NCBI RefSeq assembly: GCF_024139115.2
Contig: NC_085140.1
Span: 420,558,283-420,622,282 of the forward strand
Length of the DNA: 64,000 nt
From: Armigeres subalbatus
Taxonomy: Eukaryota > Arthropoda > Insecta > Diptera > Culicidae
Direction: 5' to 3'
Shown here in pieces: positions 1 through 13,400 of this stretch; the stretch's first letter is position 1; each line of letters begins with the position of its first letter. The notes below the pieces were generated by a model. The model saw nothing but the letters and a program-made list of their open reading frames with translations. It was not told the origin of the DNA and ran no database searches. The translations under genes and the position numbers were made by a program.

Positions 1-415
1 TAATGTGTAAGGATCATCAGAAATGTTGATCGCTTTGAGATAGATTCTCGAACTAGTATCTTTCGGTCTTTCGCGAATATCGTTTCTGTCCCGCGAGAAC
101 CACGGCTCGTATACGAGGGGATAGAGGGAATGTGGAAGTGTAATACGCGATAGATGGGTCGATCCACCTTAGAATGTCACAAGAGGTTGTGATATGAGAA
201 GATTGAGCCAACCCAAAGGAATGTTTTGACCTTCGAACTCTGAAATTCGCGATGGGTTCCCATTCAAACTTGATCTAGTTATTATGGTTTTTACTAGTGT
301 TGAGGCATGTAGTTTTTTGTTGTTTTGGTATCTAATGTTTAGTTTTTTTTCGGTTTGATTGTTGTGTTTTTCTTGTTAAAAAAAAAATGTGTAAATTCCC
401 ATTTCTTCCCTGACC
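1..415. other. unassigned sequence at window edge
   Basis: No open frame, RNA gene or repeat that I recognise. A T-rich stretch lies at about 310-390. It could be the inner end of the LTR-like segment that follows, but nothing in it shows this. Confidence 0.3.
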
Positions 416-1740
416 AGAGGGGGATTGTTACCGAACGGTAACATTTACTTATTATTTGTATAGAGTGGAAAGATAGGGAAAAATGATGTGAAGTTAGATT
501 CAACCGCCAATTTAAATTGGGCGGGCGATGAATATGTGGATGAACCAGATGATGTGGTCTTGTTGGTTGCCAAATTTGGCTACCAAAGTGAGCAACAATA
601 TGCAGCTATAGAGGCGGAAATATGGGCCGTTAGCCTGCACTGGAAAGCCGATGGGGTAGAAGGAGAAACAAAAAAAGGGAGGCCATTCGAGACACGTTCG
701 TCATTCGAGGAAGAAGTGCTCCGTTCTCCCAAGAATTCGCTAGTCCGCGTGTGAAATCCGGTTTCGGACCGGGAGTGGAGATTTTTTGAAAGTTATTAGC
801 CAGCACCGTCCCACTACTAGCCGCCGGGGAATTCCGGAATAAGTTTATTACTTATCCACCAAGGTATCCGACCGCCATCTTGTCCGTGGTGTTTGGTGAC
901 GCAGCCCAGTGAATACTCAACGCTGCTCGCCGTGTTGGCCCTTCGTGCCACCTGATTCCCATCACCGACCTCCGTGCATTATTATCTCGGCAAAGCAAAC
1001 TCCATCTCGTAGACCGCCCTCCTGCCACCCGTCATCATTGTATGTGCTGGCCATTCCCGCCCATCGACCACCTCGTGGGATCCGACGCTCGATTACCGGT
1101 GCCCGAATTACCGGCGCTCGGTTACCGGTGGTGATCTCCGACACAATAACGCTGGACTCGACGACATAAATCATCGCGCAATTGCCGACCGGCACCCGCA
1201 TCATCCGCAACACGCTACCTTTCTACGTGTTCCATCGTGGTACCAGTACCGGTCCCGGCCTTCCCACTGTACCGTACCGCCCGCACCGGTCATCGTTGAG
1301 CTTTCGTCTTCGTGTCAACCATCCTTAACGTCCCACCAACGTCGGGTAATTTGTCGCCCTGCTACCGGCTGAGAGCTCCGACGCTAGTCCCAGTATCCCC
1401 GTCAAGACAAGTCGTCGTGCCAACCTTCCGCATCAGCTGCAACGCGGCGCCTGGCGCCTCACTACGTGCTTCATCGTGAGGCTACTGCTGGAATCAGTCG
1501 CCCCACTGTACTCAATCGCCCGCCCCGATCGGTCAATAAACCAGAGAGGTAAAGTTCAATTAAATTTGATTGTTCTAGGATTTCCACTCTTCGAAAACTC
1601 CCCACGCTCACACACCCTGGGACCCGGGATAAAAGGGCCTTTCGCGCCCACACCGGAAGCTGCCGTTGGTCAGACCAGCAGCTTGGGGTCTAGGCGAGTC
1701 CCCTTCCGGGACAGCGAGGAATCCCGGGGTCATAACGTTT
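416..1740 (+). repeat. possible LTR-like segment
   Basis: A purine run (416-424) lies directly before TGTTACCGAACGGTAACA (426-443), a palindrome that begins with TG as LTRs do. Downstream the DNA becomes GC-rich and carries a short tandem motif, ATTACCGGYGC, at about 1085-1130. An AATAAA lies at 1535-1540. No matching second LTR, primer-binding site or retroviral-type gene is visible in the window, so this is only a suggestion. An 88-codon frame at 488-754 starts with GTG, resembles nothing I know and is not called as a gene. Confidence 0.2.
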
Positions 1741-1747
1741 CAATGCA

Positions 1748-1866
1748 GAAATGGTAGCCTGTCTTAGAAACCTCGCGGTTAATAACTGTGGAAGTACTTA
1801 ATGAACACTAAGCTGCGAGACGGCTCTGTCCCAGTGTGGAGATGTAATGCCAATAAGAAGAAAAGG
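1748..1866 (+). repeat. retroposon tail copy, left arm of an inverted pair
   Basis: About 118 bp, roughly 80% identical by eye to the reverse complement of 2221-2341. The shared core reads through GAAACCTCGC, TTAATAACTGTGGAAG and AATGCCAATAAG and ends in a GAA-rich tail. This looks like the 3' end of a mosquito non-LTR retrotransposon or related SINE. The two copies lie tail to tail, 354 bp apart. The family assignment is from memory and is weak; the inverted pairing is seen directly. Confidence 0.5.
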
Positions 1867-1900
1867 TTGAAGAAGAATTTTCTTCAAAGTGCAAAACATA

Positions 1901-2171
1901 ATTACTTGGCGACGACAGAAAGTGGCCGTCGGTAGCAGAATCATAAGCCCGGTTGGAGAGAGATGTGGCATGGATGGCGTCTGTAGCGTTCCAGCGACAA
2001 ATCATCAAAAGTGGCTGATGTTGGCATCAGTTTCTATTAAGGGAAATACTCTCGTAAGTACAAAATAAAATCATTTGCTAATCGCATAAACATCAATCGA
2101 CACTTTTTCAGACAACGGCAGAGCTGGCAAGCACTGATTTCATGGAAAAATTAAGAAGGATATGTCTCACG
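1901..2171 (+). other. possible small spliced open frame
   Basis: An open frame runs from about 1901, with an ATG at 1970. It meets a good donor (GTAAGT at 2054) and, 58 bp later, a pyrimidine-rich acceptor (TTTTTCAG ending at 2111). The frame stays open across the junction to a TGA at about 2169-2171. The product would be about 50 residues from the ATG and resembles no family I know. It lies between two retroposon tails, so it may be chance or part of a mobile element. Confidence 0.2.
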
Positions 2172-2220
2172 GAATACCGATGACTTTTGATATTTCTGAA
2201 CTTACCAATAGCCGTAGCTC

Positions 2221-2341
2221 TTCTTCTCTCCTCATTGGCATTGCATCCCCCACTGGGAACAGTGCCGCTTCGCAGCTCAGTGTTCTCTAAGTACTTCCAC
2301 AGTTATTAATTGCGAGGTTTCTCAGCCAAGTTACCATTTTT
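2221..2341 (-). repeat. retroposon tail copy, right arm of an inverted pair
   Basis: Reverse-complement partner of 1748-1866, with the same core and tail in opposite orientation. On a single strand the two arms could form an imperfect stem of about 118 bp. Confidence 0.5.
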
Positions 2342-2960
2342 GCACTCGTATATCATGAGGCCAACAAGATGATACTTCAACCGAAAATTGCCTAGACCGG
2401 TACCGTGAATCAGAACCCAGCCACCCTCAGCATGCTCTTGCTTTGTAGCCGCACATCTGATACCGCTAGGCTAAGAGGGCCGAAGCTATTGACTTTAGTA
2501 ACACTATGCAGAGCAATGCTTCATATCCCCTTCGTATACACATGCTTCAACCACCTTTCAAACTTCAAGCTCAATGGAAGGAAATATTTAGCAGAATTGT
2601 TTCTATTGAGATTAATTTAATAGATGCTCTCTGAAAATTGCATAACAAAAGGTTTTATTTTCCCTATATCAATCTTAAAATTGCTTGAATCTTCATCCTG
2701 CTACACCATTTTCCACGCTTAAGAGCACATCATGTTCGCTCAATTCAATTCCATTTCTATCAGCAAAATACTTCAATCACACTATTTACCATGAATAGAG
2801 CATTGACAAGCTAAGAACGGGTGATTACTTGCGCTACAATTCAGTTCCATTTTCTCGAGAAATCTCTTCCTCACATGCAAGTTCGAGTGCCAGGTCGTGC
2901 TCAAGAAATACGCTTTCAGTTCGGTACTTTCTTCGACAGATTTTCCTCTAGGGGAAGAGG
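2342..2960. other. no gene seen
   Basis: AT-rich intergenic DNA. No supported coding frame or repeat. Confidence 0.4.
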
Positions 2961-3283
2961 CCCCAAAACGCCCCCCCGAGGCAAAACGCCTTTTGTGGTT
3001 TCCCTCATATTTACCGTCATTAAGATGTCCGTAACAAAACTAGATCTAAAATTATGTAGGTTAGGCGAAAAAGTTTCAAAATAGTGCATGGGAAGGTCGG
3101 AAAAACCGAAAATTTCCACATTTTGAAGAAACATCTAACATTTTGGCGAGGCAAAACGCCCTAGTGGCACTAACCTACAATGTACTTGCGTCTCCATCTA
3201 CTATCCATACCAGAATGCTGATTCGCCGACGCATGGTGCTTTGTTCCCTAGGAGCTGCCAGCTAAAAGGCGTTTTGCCTCATG
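2961..3283. repeat. GGCAAAACGCC motif cluster with 17-bp inverted repeat
   Basis: GAGGCAAAACGCCTTTT at 2978-2994 is repeated perfectly inverted at 3264-3280. A third direct copy (GAGGCAAAACGCC) lies at 3148-3160, and a partial CCCAAAACGCC is at about 2962. The outer pair would bracket a segment of about 300 bp, possibly a small inverted-repeat element. No target-site duplication was identified. Confidence 0.45.
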
Positions 3284-3895
3284 AGTTTTCCGGCAACAGA
3301 ATATCACCACTTTTTTAAATGTGGATATTATCAATATGATTGAGATTTTTGACAATTTTGAATGGCATCAACTAACTGTATTGTTTAACTGTGTGAGGTA
3401 GAAATAGCCATGAAAATCGTTATAGCTAAGGCATAGAAGCAGTCTATGCTTAGCTAGGGCATATTGCCCCTCTTTCCTCTATTCTGAGCTGTTTGCCCTT
3501 TCCCCGTAACTGGAGCGCACTGACGGGTGGTGCTGGCTGCTCAATTGGAGCAGACACTTTCGGAACAATCCGAGCAACGAGGAAAAAAAAGTTTCACTTC
3601 CTTCGAATGCGGCTGCCGGTGCCGTGTATGGCGAAAGTCAAATAACATGTGTCAAGAGGTCGTACAAGTTTCGACTTTTTCGCTATTTTTATTGCACTCG
3701 AAGCGGAACGTTTCCGCCTGATGCTGTGCTTTTCGGTGCTACGGGGAATATTCCTCCGTCCCAACCGCTAGGAAACGTGCCATGTATTGAGATTGATGCA
3801 TATTTAATCAACGACAGCACGCTACAATTCACAAGAGGGAAATTGAAAATGGCAAACTGAGGAATATCTCGAGATATAAAAACGGTAATCGATTC
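3284..3895. other. no gene seen
   Basis: Intergenic DNA downstream of IDGF-like gene 1. Short open frames occur on both strands, but none has recognisable content. Confidence 0.4.
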
Positions 3896-3901
3896 TTTAT
3901 T
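3896..3901 (-). terminator. poly(A) signal of IDGF-like gene 1
   Basis: AATAAA on the minus strand, about 50 nt past the TAG stop at 3952-3954. It would give a very short 3' UTR. Confidence 0.7.
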
Positions 3902-3951
3902 GCTTGTCATGAAATATTAGATGAGCACACTTGAGTATTATAAAATGACAT

Positions 3952-4426
3952 CTACAACCTATACTTGGCGGCTCGCAAAATGGGGAACTTATCCCCAGCG
4001 CAGGTTCCGCGTACATCGTCGTTGCCCAGATCGAAAATGGAAATTCCGCCCAATCCCTTGGCCTTGACATAGGCAGCTTTGTTTCCGGCCGTATCCGGGT
4101 CTTCATACGATAGCCAAATTCCGTGCTCTTCATTTTCGTCCGGAATGCGGAAGGCATACGCTCCGAAACGGCGCGTGGGGTCTCCAATTTTTCGCAGCGG
4201 CTGTTCGGCTCCCTGAAGGTTGGCGTTGCCTGGGTTAGGTAGCTGGGCGCAAACCTCCGCCCAGCTGTAGAAACCGTTGATGCCAGAGTACGGACCAGGA
4301 GCAGAAGGTCCATCCGCTGGAATCGGGGGCACGCCGGTGATGCCGGACTTTTCCACCAGCTTCCAGCCGCGTCCGTAGGTTGGGATGCCCACAACAATCT
4401 TACTGGGTGGGGTTCCTTGTTTTATC
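3952..4426 (-). CDS. IDGF-like gene 1, exon 3
   Basis: Begins after the acceptor TTCCCACAG on the minus strand and completes the Trp284 codon started in exon 2. Encodes residues 284-441, including [10 protein letters not shown], a [15 protein letters not shown] segment that closes the GH18 barrel, and the C-terminus AAKYRL followed by TAG. Confidence 0.93.
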
Positions 4427-7400
4427 CTGTGGGAATGATGGAAAAATACAATTTGAAATGTGATTTTAACAATAGCGTTAAAGGAAGAAATTTTAAGCAG
4501 GAGGATAACGATTTCTATTGTTAACCTTCTTCGGATATTAAGAAAAACTTACGAATAAGATGTTAAGGTCATATTGACCCAGAAATGTAAATGGTTATAA
4601 AATAGTCAAATTCTAACCGAATTACAAAGTATATATACCGTTCGAAAGATAAACTCATCAATTTTGTGGCTAAGTGGTGATATGCTGGTTCTGGAGACAA
4701 TGGTCACCGGGAAACGACTTCCACAGGGATCTTGTCGGTCATATAAGGGGAGCACAAAAATTGCTTCATATATGCCTTTCGATCTCTAATTGTACATAGA
4801 TTCGCATAAAACGATAATGTATGGTCCATGAGAGGGCCTCCGATGAAAGTGGCTACTCCTGGAACCTGCAAAGTGCCCCCGGGGAATCCGTACGAGGGGA
4901 CATTTCCGTTTTAACACCAAAATATGCGGCTCTTTTGTCATGATTTTCCACCATACAGATGGTTATGCGCTCGAAATCGATAAGTGACCACATTGGCCAC
5001 TCTTGGAACCTATGAGGTACCCCAGGGAACCAGTAGGAGGTGACATTTCCGTTTATATACCAAAACCAATAAGTGACCACATTGTCCATTTTTGGAACCT
5101 ATGAAGTACCCACGGGGAGCTCAAAGGAGGGGACATTTCCGTGTTTACTCTCACTCACTCAAAATCGATTAGCGTATGTGGTCACTTTTCAAACCTATGA
5201 GGCGCCTCCGGGGAACCTGTACAAGGATACATTTTTATTTTTATACCACGATATGCCGTGTAGCGGCTTTTTCGCTATCATTTTCCATCAAATAGATGGT
5301 TATGCTATTGAAATCTAATATCAATCCGGGGGAACCCCAGGGTCAGTTTCGGTAATTGTGGAGTGCCTCGTGGAATCTTTTGAAAGGGTCGTTATCGTAA
5401 TTGCTTCATAATCTGCTGTGCGGTAGCTCTTCCTCCATGATTTTCTATCAAGTAGAGGAGTGTGCGATTGTGCGCCGCGGCTAAACATTGGGCGGCTACA
5501 AGATGGTAGACTTGGCACGGTGGTCCCGGATCAGAGAAACGACTGGTATGACGGCGAATTCGAGCAGTTAGTTGAGGAGAAGACTGCAGCATGGGCGAGA
5601 TTGCTGCAACACCACACGAGAGCGAACGAGGCACGGTACAAATAGGCGCGGAACAGGTAAAACTGGATATCTGTTTAAGTGAGGGCCACATGCCGCAGTC
5701 CAACATGTGTAAGAAAACACTATATAAAGGTGAAAAAACAACATGTGGAAGGACATAAACGGAAATCTTCTGACAAACGAGCGTGAAATCATCCAAAGGT
5801 GGCGGCAGCACTACGAAGAGCACCTGAATGGCGATGTGGCAGGACACGAGGGCGGCACGGTGAACGCAGGAGCACGCGCACAAGACATACGTTTTCCGGC
5901 TCCAGATCTCCAGGAAATCCAGGAGGAAATTGACCGGCTGAAAAAATCGATAGCAGCAGAAAAATTCGGAGACTCATAATGGCAAAAAATCGTACGTACT
6001 TTGGACTCTGCAAAACGGAGCGATCGAATAGAGTTCGCCGCCGTACCAAACTACCGTTTTGACTCAAACTCCGAACAAGACTCATATTCCGAACACTGGC
6101 GTTTTAACGCCCAAAAACTAATGTTTCATCGGTTGGCCCCTTTAAAAGTGGAATATGAGACATGTTCGGAGTTTGATCCAAAACGTTATCAAAAACCCAG
6201 ATTAATCCACCTAGCGGTGATGGCGCCTTTCTCGCGCAAAAGGTAATAAATATAGCCTTTACGCTTACACCTCGATGATGTACAAGAAAGGCAAAACAGT
6301 TACAAATCTAATGTTATGATAGAAAATTTACACTAGTAGACTACAGATGGCGCTGCCAAAAAGTTTCTCGAATTTCCTATGTTCGAATTTTAACTTTCGG
6401 ACAATTTCATAGTACTATGAAACTGAACGAAGAGCATACTTACGCCTAAATGCGTGCAACACAAGCATCTTTATAGTACGATGAAACTCTTAATGGGAAG
6501 CCACGGATAAAATATTCATAGATGCAAGGCATTTTTCATAACACATTATTGTTCTATGTGACTATGTCTCATCACTATTTTAATATTATCTATTTTTGCA
6601 ATTTGCAATTATTATGAAATTCAATAGTGATCAACAGCATTTTAGTCTCTTTCGGATGCAACTTGTTGCAAGAAAATCAGTTAAGAGTTTCTATGTGAAA
6701 ATTTGGATAATGTTTTTTATGGCATTTTGTGCATACACACATACACACACACGCACACACGGCCAGACAGACATTTGCTCAGCTCATCGAGCTGAGTCGA
6801 ATGGTATATAACACTATGGGTCTCCGGGACTTCTATCAAAAGTTTGATTTTGGGTGAAATGATAGCCTTTCGGTACAACTTAGTTGTATGAGAAAGGCAA
6901 AAGGAGGGGAAAGTGTGCATATATGGCGGGGTGCAGACGGTACACGGAGGAGCGAATAAACCAAGAGTTGCAACGGCTGTTGGGAGCACCTCCATCGATC
7001 ACACCGCGAAAATCGGATGGCTTCGATTGGCAGAATATCAGGCAATAACCCGGTGAAAATGGTTCTCGATAGCGAACCGACGGGCACAAGATGTGCAGCG
7101 AGCAAGGTGGGTCAAATCAGGTGGAAGACGATTTGCGAACCCCTCGCAGACCGTGTGGCTGGCGGCATGCAGCTATGAACCGAGTTTTTTGGACAAACCT
7201 TTTATGTGCTGCCCAGGCCACTCCGGCTAGATTCTTCAACTCGACTTGCGGCTTATTGGAAGATTCTCAATTCAGAATAAGCTCCAAATCCCACCGCGTG
7301 GGCGGATTCAAGATAAAAGTCAATATCGGCTCAAGAGACCTTACCAAAGCCGTTGTTTATAAACACATATCAAATGATAACCTAGCGATGACAATTTCGA

Positions 7401-10400
7401 AGGTTGCTAGAAAACTGTTCCAGCATCGGATTACGTTGTCCCACCATATTCCGGTTTAAGGGAACGTTCAGAGGAAACGGAATATTCAGAGGAATATAAT
7501 AAGTATGTATCATTGTTTTCACCCTAATCAAAAACATTATTAGAAGTTATTTTGGGCCTTGTTGTTCATTGAATAAGCAACTGATTTGGTTGAGCAAATA
7601 GTGATTAATCAGGTAATACACAACTTTGAATAACTAATAAATCGACCTATTATGTCCGTTGTAGAATAACTTCAAAGCAACTTATCCCCTGATTAATCTA
7701 CATATTAAGATAGGGCTCAAAACACTAAAATGATCGAAACAACCTTTTTCTGACTGTTTTCCTAGGCCAATTTCGAATACTGCCGCGCTGGCATGACGCA
7801 ATGTTTAATTTCCGTTAGCATCGATCGATTAGTAAGACCACGCGATAGCCGATTGCACCGACACGACCATATTTGGTAGTGTGAGGGAAAATTGGGAGGA
7901 TCTTCAATGGTGAATTGCGACGACTCCTATTGCAACTCACCGTATATTAATAATAAGGGTATGCGATACATTGTTCCTGACGAACCGAAATGAATAGTTT
8001 TTAATTCAAAATTTTACGAAACGAAACGGAATTTTTTTCCGCGGAATTTTTTTTAAATAGTTTTTTTTTTGCATTTTATACATAATGCAAAAAAAACGAA
8101 TAAAAAAAATACACGGAGGAAATTAATTTGTTTAATATTTTGAGAATCAAATAAGGTCGATACAAATATATAAAAAGAATCTTGTCCAACTGCCTCGATT
8201 TTTTTGCCCCAAAATAAAATTTTGAGGCGACAATAAAAAAAAATCGGAAAATTATTAGGATTTTCAAAACATTCACTAACAAATACGAGGAGTTTTTTTT
8301 TTCATTTTCATTTCATTCATTTCATTGGAAACTAGCGAAAGAAACCCAGCTTTGCCCGGGTGTTGCAAATGTTACAATGAACTATTTCCAGCACCGCACT
8401 CTAGATCAATTTCCGTCCGTTTGTTTTGTTTTCCTCAACAGCTGACCCAAAATAGTATTCTAATGATTTTTACATTTCCCCGTTAAATTCACCAACTTTT
8501 TGTATATACAAACCTTGCGGATCCCAAAACGAATCGATTAGGGAAAAAATCTTGTAAATCAAGCCGTTTGCAAGTTGAATCGTCAGGAAGGAAATCTCAA
8601 CTCATTTTTATAATATAGATTTTAAATGAAACTGAATCACTACTGATTTCATTCTACATAATTGATACCCAAATGCCATAGGGAAAATCTAGCTTAATTT
8701 TACAAAACGACATGGGTAAGTAACAGATAAGTTTTGGATCTGCTCACCATTTTCAATAGTATGCCCCTCACCATAAACAACGTTAAAATATTCATCGCTT
8801 AATATTTCCAACAGATCTCAGTAAAAATTGGACCTGTTTACCTTCTTGAAAAGTTTTACAGATTCAAAGTGCCACCCCATCCATTTCAATTAAAAAGTCT
8901 ACAGGCAAATTTTCGACCAAATTCATGAAGATTTATTGAATCTGTAAAAAAAATCCAAAAAGGTCTTTTAACAGATCTATGCAGTATGAAAGCTGTTGAT
9001 TGCATGAAAGCTCCGACAATGCTTGTCCCGTATTAACTGGAATGTTTTAGACCGCCTGGACATCGAATCAGATGTAGACCACTTCAACTGTCTGCTACGT
9101 GACTGCGTTTCGGCCGCTGTACCGAAGCGCAAGCCTCCGAGGAAACAACCGTGGACTAATGCTCTATCACGCAACCTGAAAGAGTGCGTGCTAGAGCTCT
9201 TCGCACTTAAACCTATCGACGGTGTGCCTTCACTAAACGGAACTTCAACATTGCCAGCAATGATTATCGGCGGTTTAATAAACTTCGTTACAAATATTAT
9301 GTTCATCTCACGCAACAAAATCTCCGACGACACCCTAAGAATTTTTAGTCTTTTGTAAAGGAAGGAAACTGGACTGCCATCAAGTGCTTTTCTCAATAAC
9401 GACATTGCGCTGAATACTTAGGAGAAATGCAGCCTTTTTGGTAAACACTTTATGAAGTGTATTCAGGAGCTATTCGCCTTCTCAGGATGACACTGATAGA
9501 GCTGTGAGTGGAGTACCTAGCAATGTAGTGGATGTAGATGTCTTTGGTATAGACGTTCAAATGGTTCTGTCAGCGATACGTCAGACCAAATCATCCTTTT
9601 CTCCTGGACCTAGCGTTCTTCCATCGGCCGTGCTGAAAAAATGCTCTGATATTCTAGCTGTTCCACTTTGTCTACTATTCAACCTATCACTTCAGAAGAG
9701 TAAATTTAATGAACTATTTGCAGCACCGCACGCTAGATCAATTTCCGCGCGTTTGTTTTGTTTTCCTCAACAGCTGACCCAAAATTGTATTCAAATGATT
9801 TTTTACATTTCCCCGTTAAATTCACCAACTTTGTGTAGATACAAACCTTGCGGATCTCAAAATGAATCGATTAGAGAAAAAATCTTGCAAATTGGTCAAC
9901 CCGCTCGCGAGTTAAATCGTCAGGAAGAAAATCTCAACTCATTTTTATTATATAGAAGAAGAAGATATTGACGAAGTTATTGACGAAGTTTCGGTTCAAA
10001 AATGAGCATTTTGACATTATCTGCATACATTTTGGGGGCAAAGTGTGGCAGAATTTTATTTAGGTAATGGAAAGTATAACTCAAGCACTAATGGTTGCAT
10101 AGCAACATATATGTGACATAACTTGTCGTAAGTGCCGTATGAACATGTTTTTCTTCTTATTGTTATGTAAATAAAAATGAATTGGTCTGTATTGTGCATA
10201 ACTAAGAAACGGCTGGATAGATTTTATTCATTCCCTCAGCAAATTTGTTTACCAACGACGGATTTACAGAATATTTTCTCATGTAAAAATCTCGACTAAA
10301 ATTGGAAAAAAAAATATGAGAAATTGAAATTTGAATTTGCATGGGAACACGCATTCTGGCCTACTGTGCAGGACAACGTCTGCAGGGTCATCTGTACACT

Positions 10401-13400
10401 TACGATAGGCCTATGATTTAGTTTTCTAAATGATTATCGATGGATGTTTTACAGAATTGACATTAATTTCAAATTCCACGGGAAGAAACAACGCGTAATT
10501 AAAAAAAATCCATCAAAAAGTCACAGCAACCCGCGTAAAAAGCGACCTCAGTGTATATGGGACAATGGTTGTTAAATGCGCAACGTCAACTAGCGATCTC
10601 ACTACGCCCCTGGTCTAATCAATCGCAGATTTCAGCCACACCTAACGACTAACAAGAGGACTGCCTAACGCTTGGCTACACCCAATGACTGCGAAGAGGA
10701 TTGAACAATGCTCGGGCTGCTGAACTGTCACCATCGAGAGAATGAGTTGGGGAATTAGAAAGTTAGATCAGTTGAATCCATGTGTGAATCGTTTTTGCTA
10801 TTGAGCAATTTATTTCTTGAATTCTAGATTTTTTGTCGTTTACTTGTAGTTCCCACTACTACTGGGACAGACGACTAAACTAGAGAGCATAGAGAAAAAT
10901 AACCTGAATTTCTTTATCTTATATATACATAAAAATAAGAGAAAGGTGTCTACGGTTCCATTTCGAAATCGAAGGTTGTGATTGGAATTATATTGTTGTG
11001 TGATACGAAGAGCTACTACAGAAATTGTAAGTCTTACAATAAAGTCTTCACAACCTCTAGAAGCGTACTTCTATCGCCAACAAATTTACAATTTCTGTAA
11101 TAGAGTGGAATGGCGAGTAAGCAGTCGAGCGGTGGTTCCCGTACGCAACGAACGGTAGCACCAGCTTACAGCACGACAGGTGGAGTGGTCACAAACAAAC
11201 CAAACCATCCGGGGATAACAAATCCTTCGGAGACAACGAGGAAGATGGAGAATATCGCACAGTTCGTTCTTGAAGCTCAGGCAGATGCGGTAATACCGGA
11301 AAAGGTAGTCCAAACCCAAAACGGGACTCAGTCGGCGGTTAAAGTTGTGTCCGCTCTCAACAACCAGGTAAACGTTACCGAAACGGTGAGTACTGCGAAA
11401 GGTGCTATTCCAAAATCCACTAAAGCACAAACCTGTGCACCGAAGAGCAAAAACCCAGCGAGATTAGTACAAGTACGAATTAGAAACCATTCCCCTCTGC
11501 GGCCAAAACCTCTCTCTGTCAGACGAAATCCCCCGCGCCGCTTTCACGTAAACCGAGTCAGTTGTAGCTGCGGATTTTTCAACGAACCCGATAATCTCGC
11601 TATGGTACAGTGCGATGAATGTGATTCGTGGTACCATTTCACATGTGTCGAAGTCAGTCAATCAGTGGAAGACATTAGTTGGTCGTGCCCAGGTTGTGCA
11701 AGTGTGTTCAAAATGAAAACCCCCCGAGCGACTCCAGCTGAATGTGGTGCCCCAGCATCAAAATCCACCCCCCAACGTCGCAGCATCAGAAAAATCTGGT
11801 GGAAAATCAAGTAGGCGTAGCGGAAACAGGAAAATTGAACTACAGCTGAAGAAACTCGAGGAAGAGAGAAAGTGTCAATTGCAGTATTTGGAGCAGAAGT
11901 AAAGCTTGCTACAGGAGCTTCAGAGTGAAACATCATCACAGGTCAGCAATCCGGATTCGTTGTTGGAGAACGTGGAAAAGGTACAGCAATGGATGGAAGA
12001 CACGGAAAATTGCGGTGACGACTCCGGTCTCGTAGATGCCGAATCGGAGAACCCCCGGTCAAAATTCGTGAACAGCGCGGCTCGCTGAGAGCGCAAGGAT
12101 CCAGAGTTCTGGCCTCGGAAGCGAATAATAGGTACTCTGATGAAGATCCTGATATCGAAACGCTAATCAACAAGCTACAAGATGTAAGTCGTTGGCCAGC
12201 TCACCCTGCAGCAAACAACCCTTCCACCTCGCATTCAAACATGAATATTCTCCATGATGATCGTACATCGATTGACCCCAGAAGAAACGCAGGACAACGA
12301 GTTAGGATTTCCGAAATATTGAGGCAGCGGTCAGGAATGACGATATCTCCTACGGTGCAGTGTGATGATACCAATCGTTACGTTGCACCGTCTGTGTTGC
12401 ATGCAGAACATGAAGTTGATACACGACAACCACAACGTTCTAGTCCTCGTCTGGGCATTCCACGAAACCACGGAGGGCAGGAACATTCATTGATGGCTTA
12501 GATTTCATTTCCTGTACAAGGTTCTACCCCAACCTCTCGTTTGCAGCAACGCAGTATACCCCCGGCAAACTTGATCCACAATGAAGATGGAAATTACGCA
12601 TTGAATCGAAGCCAGCTAGCAGCTAGACAGGCTGTATCAAAAGATTTACCAGACTTTGCCGGAAGCCCAGAAGAGTGGCCACTCTTTTTCTCGATGTTTA
12701 ACTCGTCAACTCAGCTTTGCGGTTTCTCTAACGAGGAAAATATGCTTAGGTTACGGAAGTGTCTCAAGGGAAAAGCGTTGGAAGCAGTGAAGTGCCGTAT
12801 GCTTCATCCATCTAATGTACAGGGAGTTATAACCACTCTCAAGATGCTTTACGGACGTCCGGAAGTCATCATTCAGGCTATCGTCAAGAAGGTTCGATTA
12901 TTACCGTCACCGTGCATCGAAAAGCTGGATACTGTGATCCAGTTTGCACTCAGTGTAGAAAACCTAGTTGCAACAGTAGAAGCCTGTGAGATTGGGGATT
13001 TCATGTATAACGCTTCATTGAGGTACGAGCTGGTGGAAAGGCTACCGCCGATGTTAAAACTGGATTGGGCAAAGAACACTCGTGACAATCCGTCGCCCAA
13101 CCTTTTGGATTTTAGTTTATGGCTACGCTCCGTGGCCGAGGATGCCAGCGTCGTGTCATTTTCCGCAGGAAGTGAGGTTCGCCCTAGAGCTTCAAAAAGG
13201 GATAGTTTTCTGAACGTTCATTCAGAAGAGAATAATCTTTCGTCAATGAGATCGTCGAAAGCCGCTACAATCAACAAAATGCCTTCAAAAAATATTGGCA
13301 AAGAATGCGTGGCATGCAAAGAACGCTGTTCGACTCTATCGCATTGCAAACGGTTCCAGGAGCTTGGCTACGATTCCAGATGGGCGGTAGTGCGAGAGTT

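Noticed and set aside
3952..4392. Independent GH18 fragment or processed pseudogene
   Set aside because: It has an acceptor in the correct phase, completes a split Trp codon and brings the total to exactly 441 aa, so it is the last exon of gene 1.
3897..4397. 166-codon frame overlapping gene 1 exon 3 on the same strand
   Set aside because: Shadow frame of the GH18 coding exon; no recognisable content.
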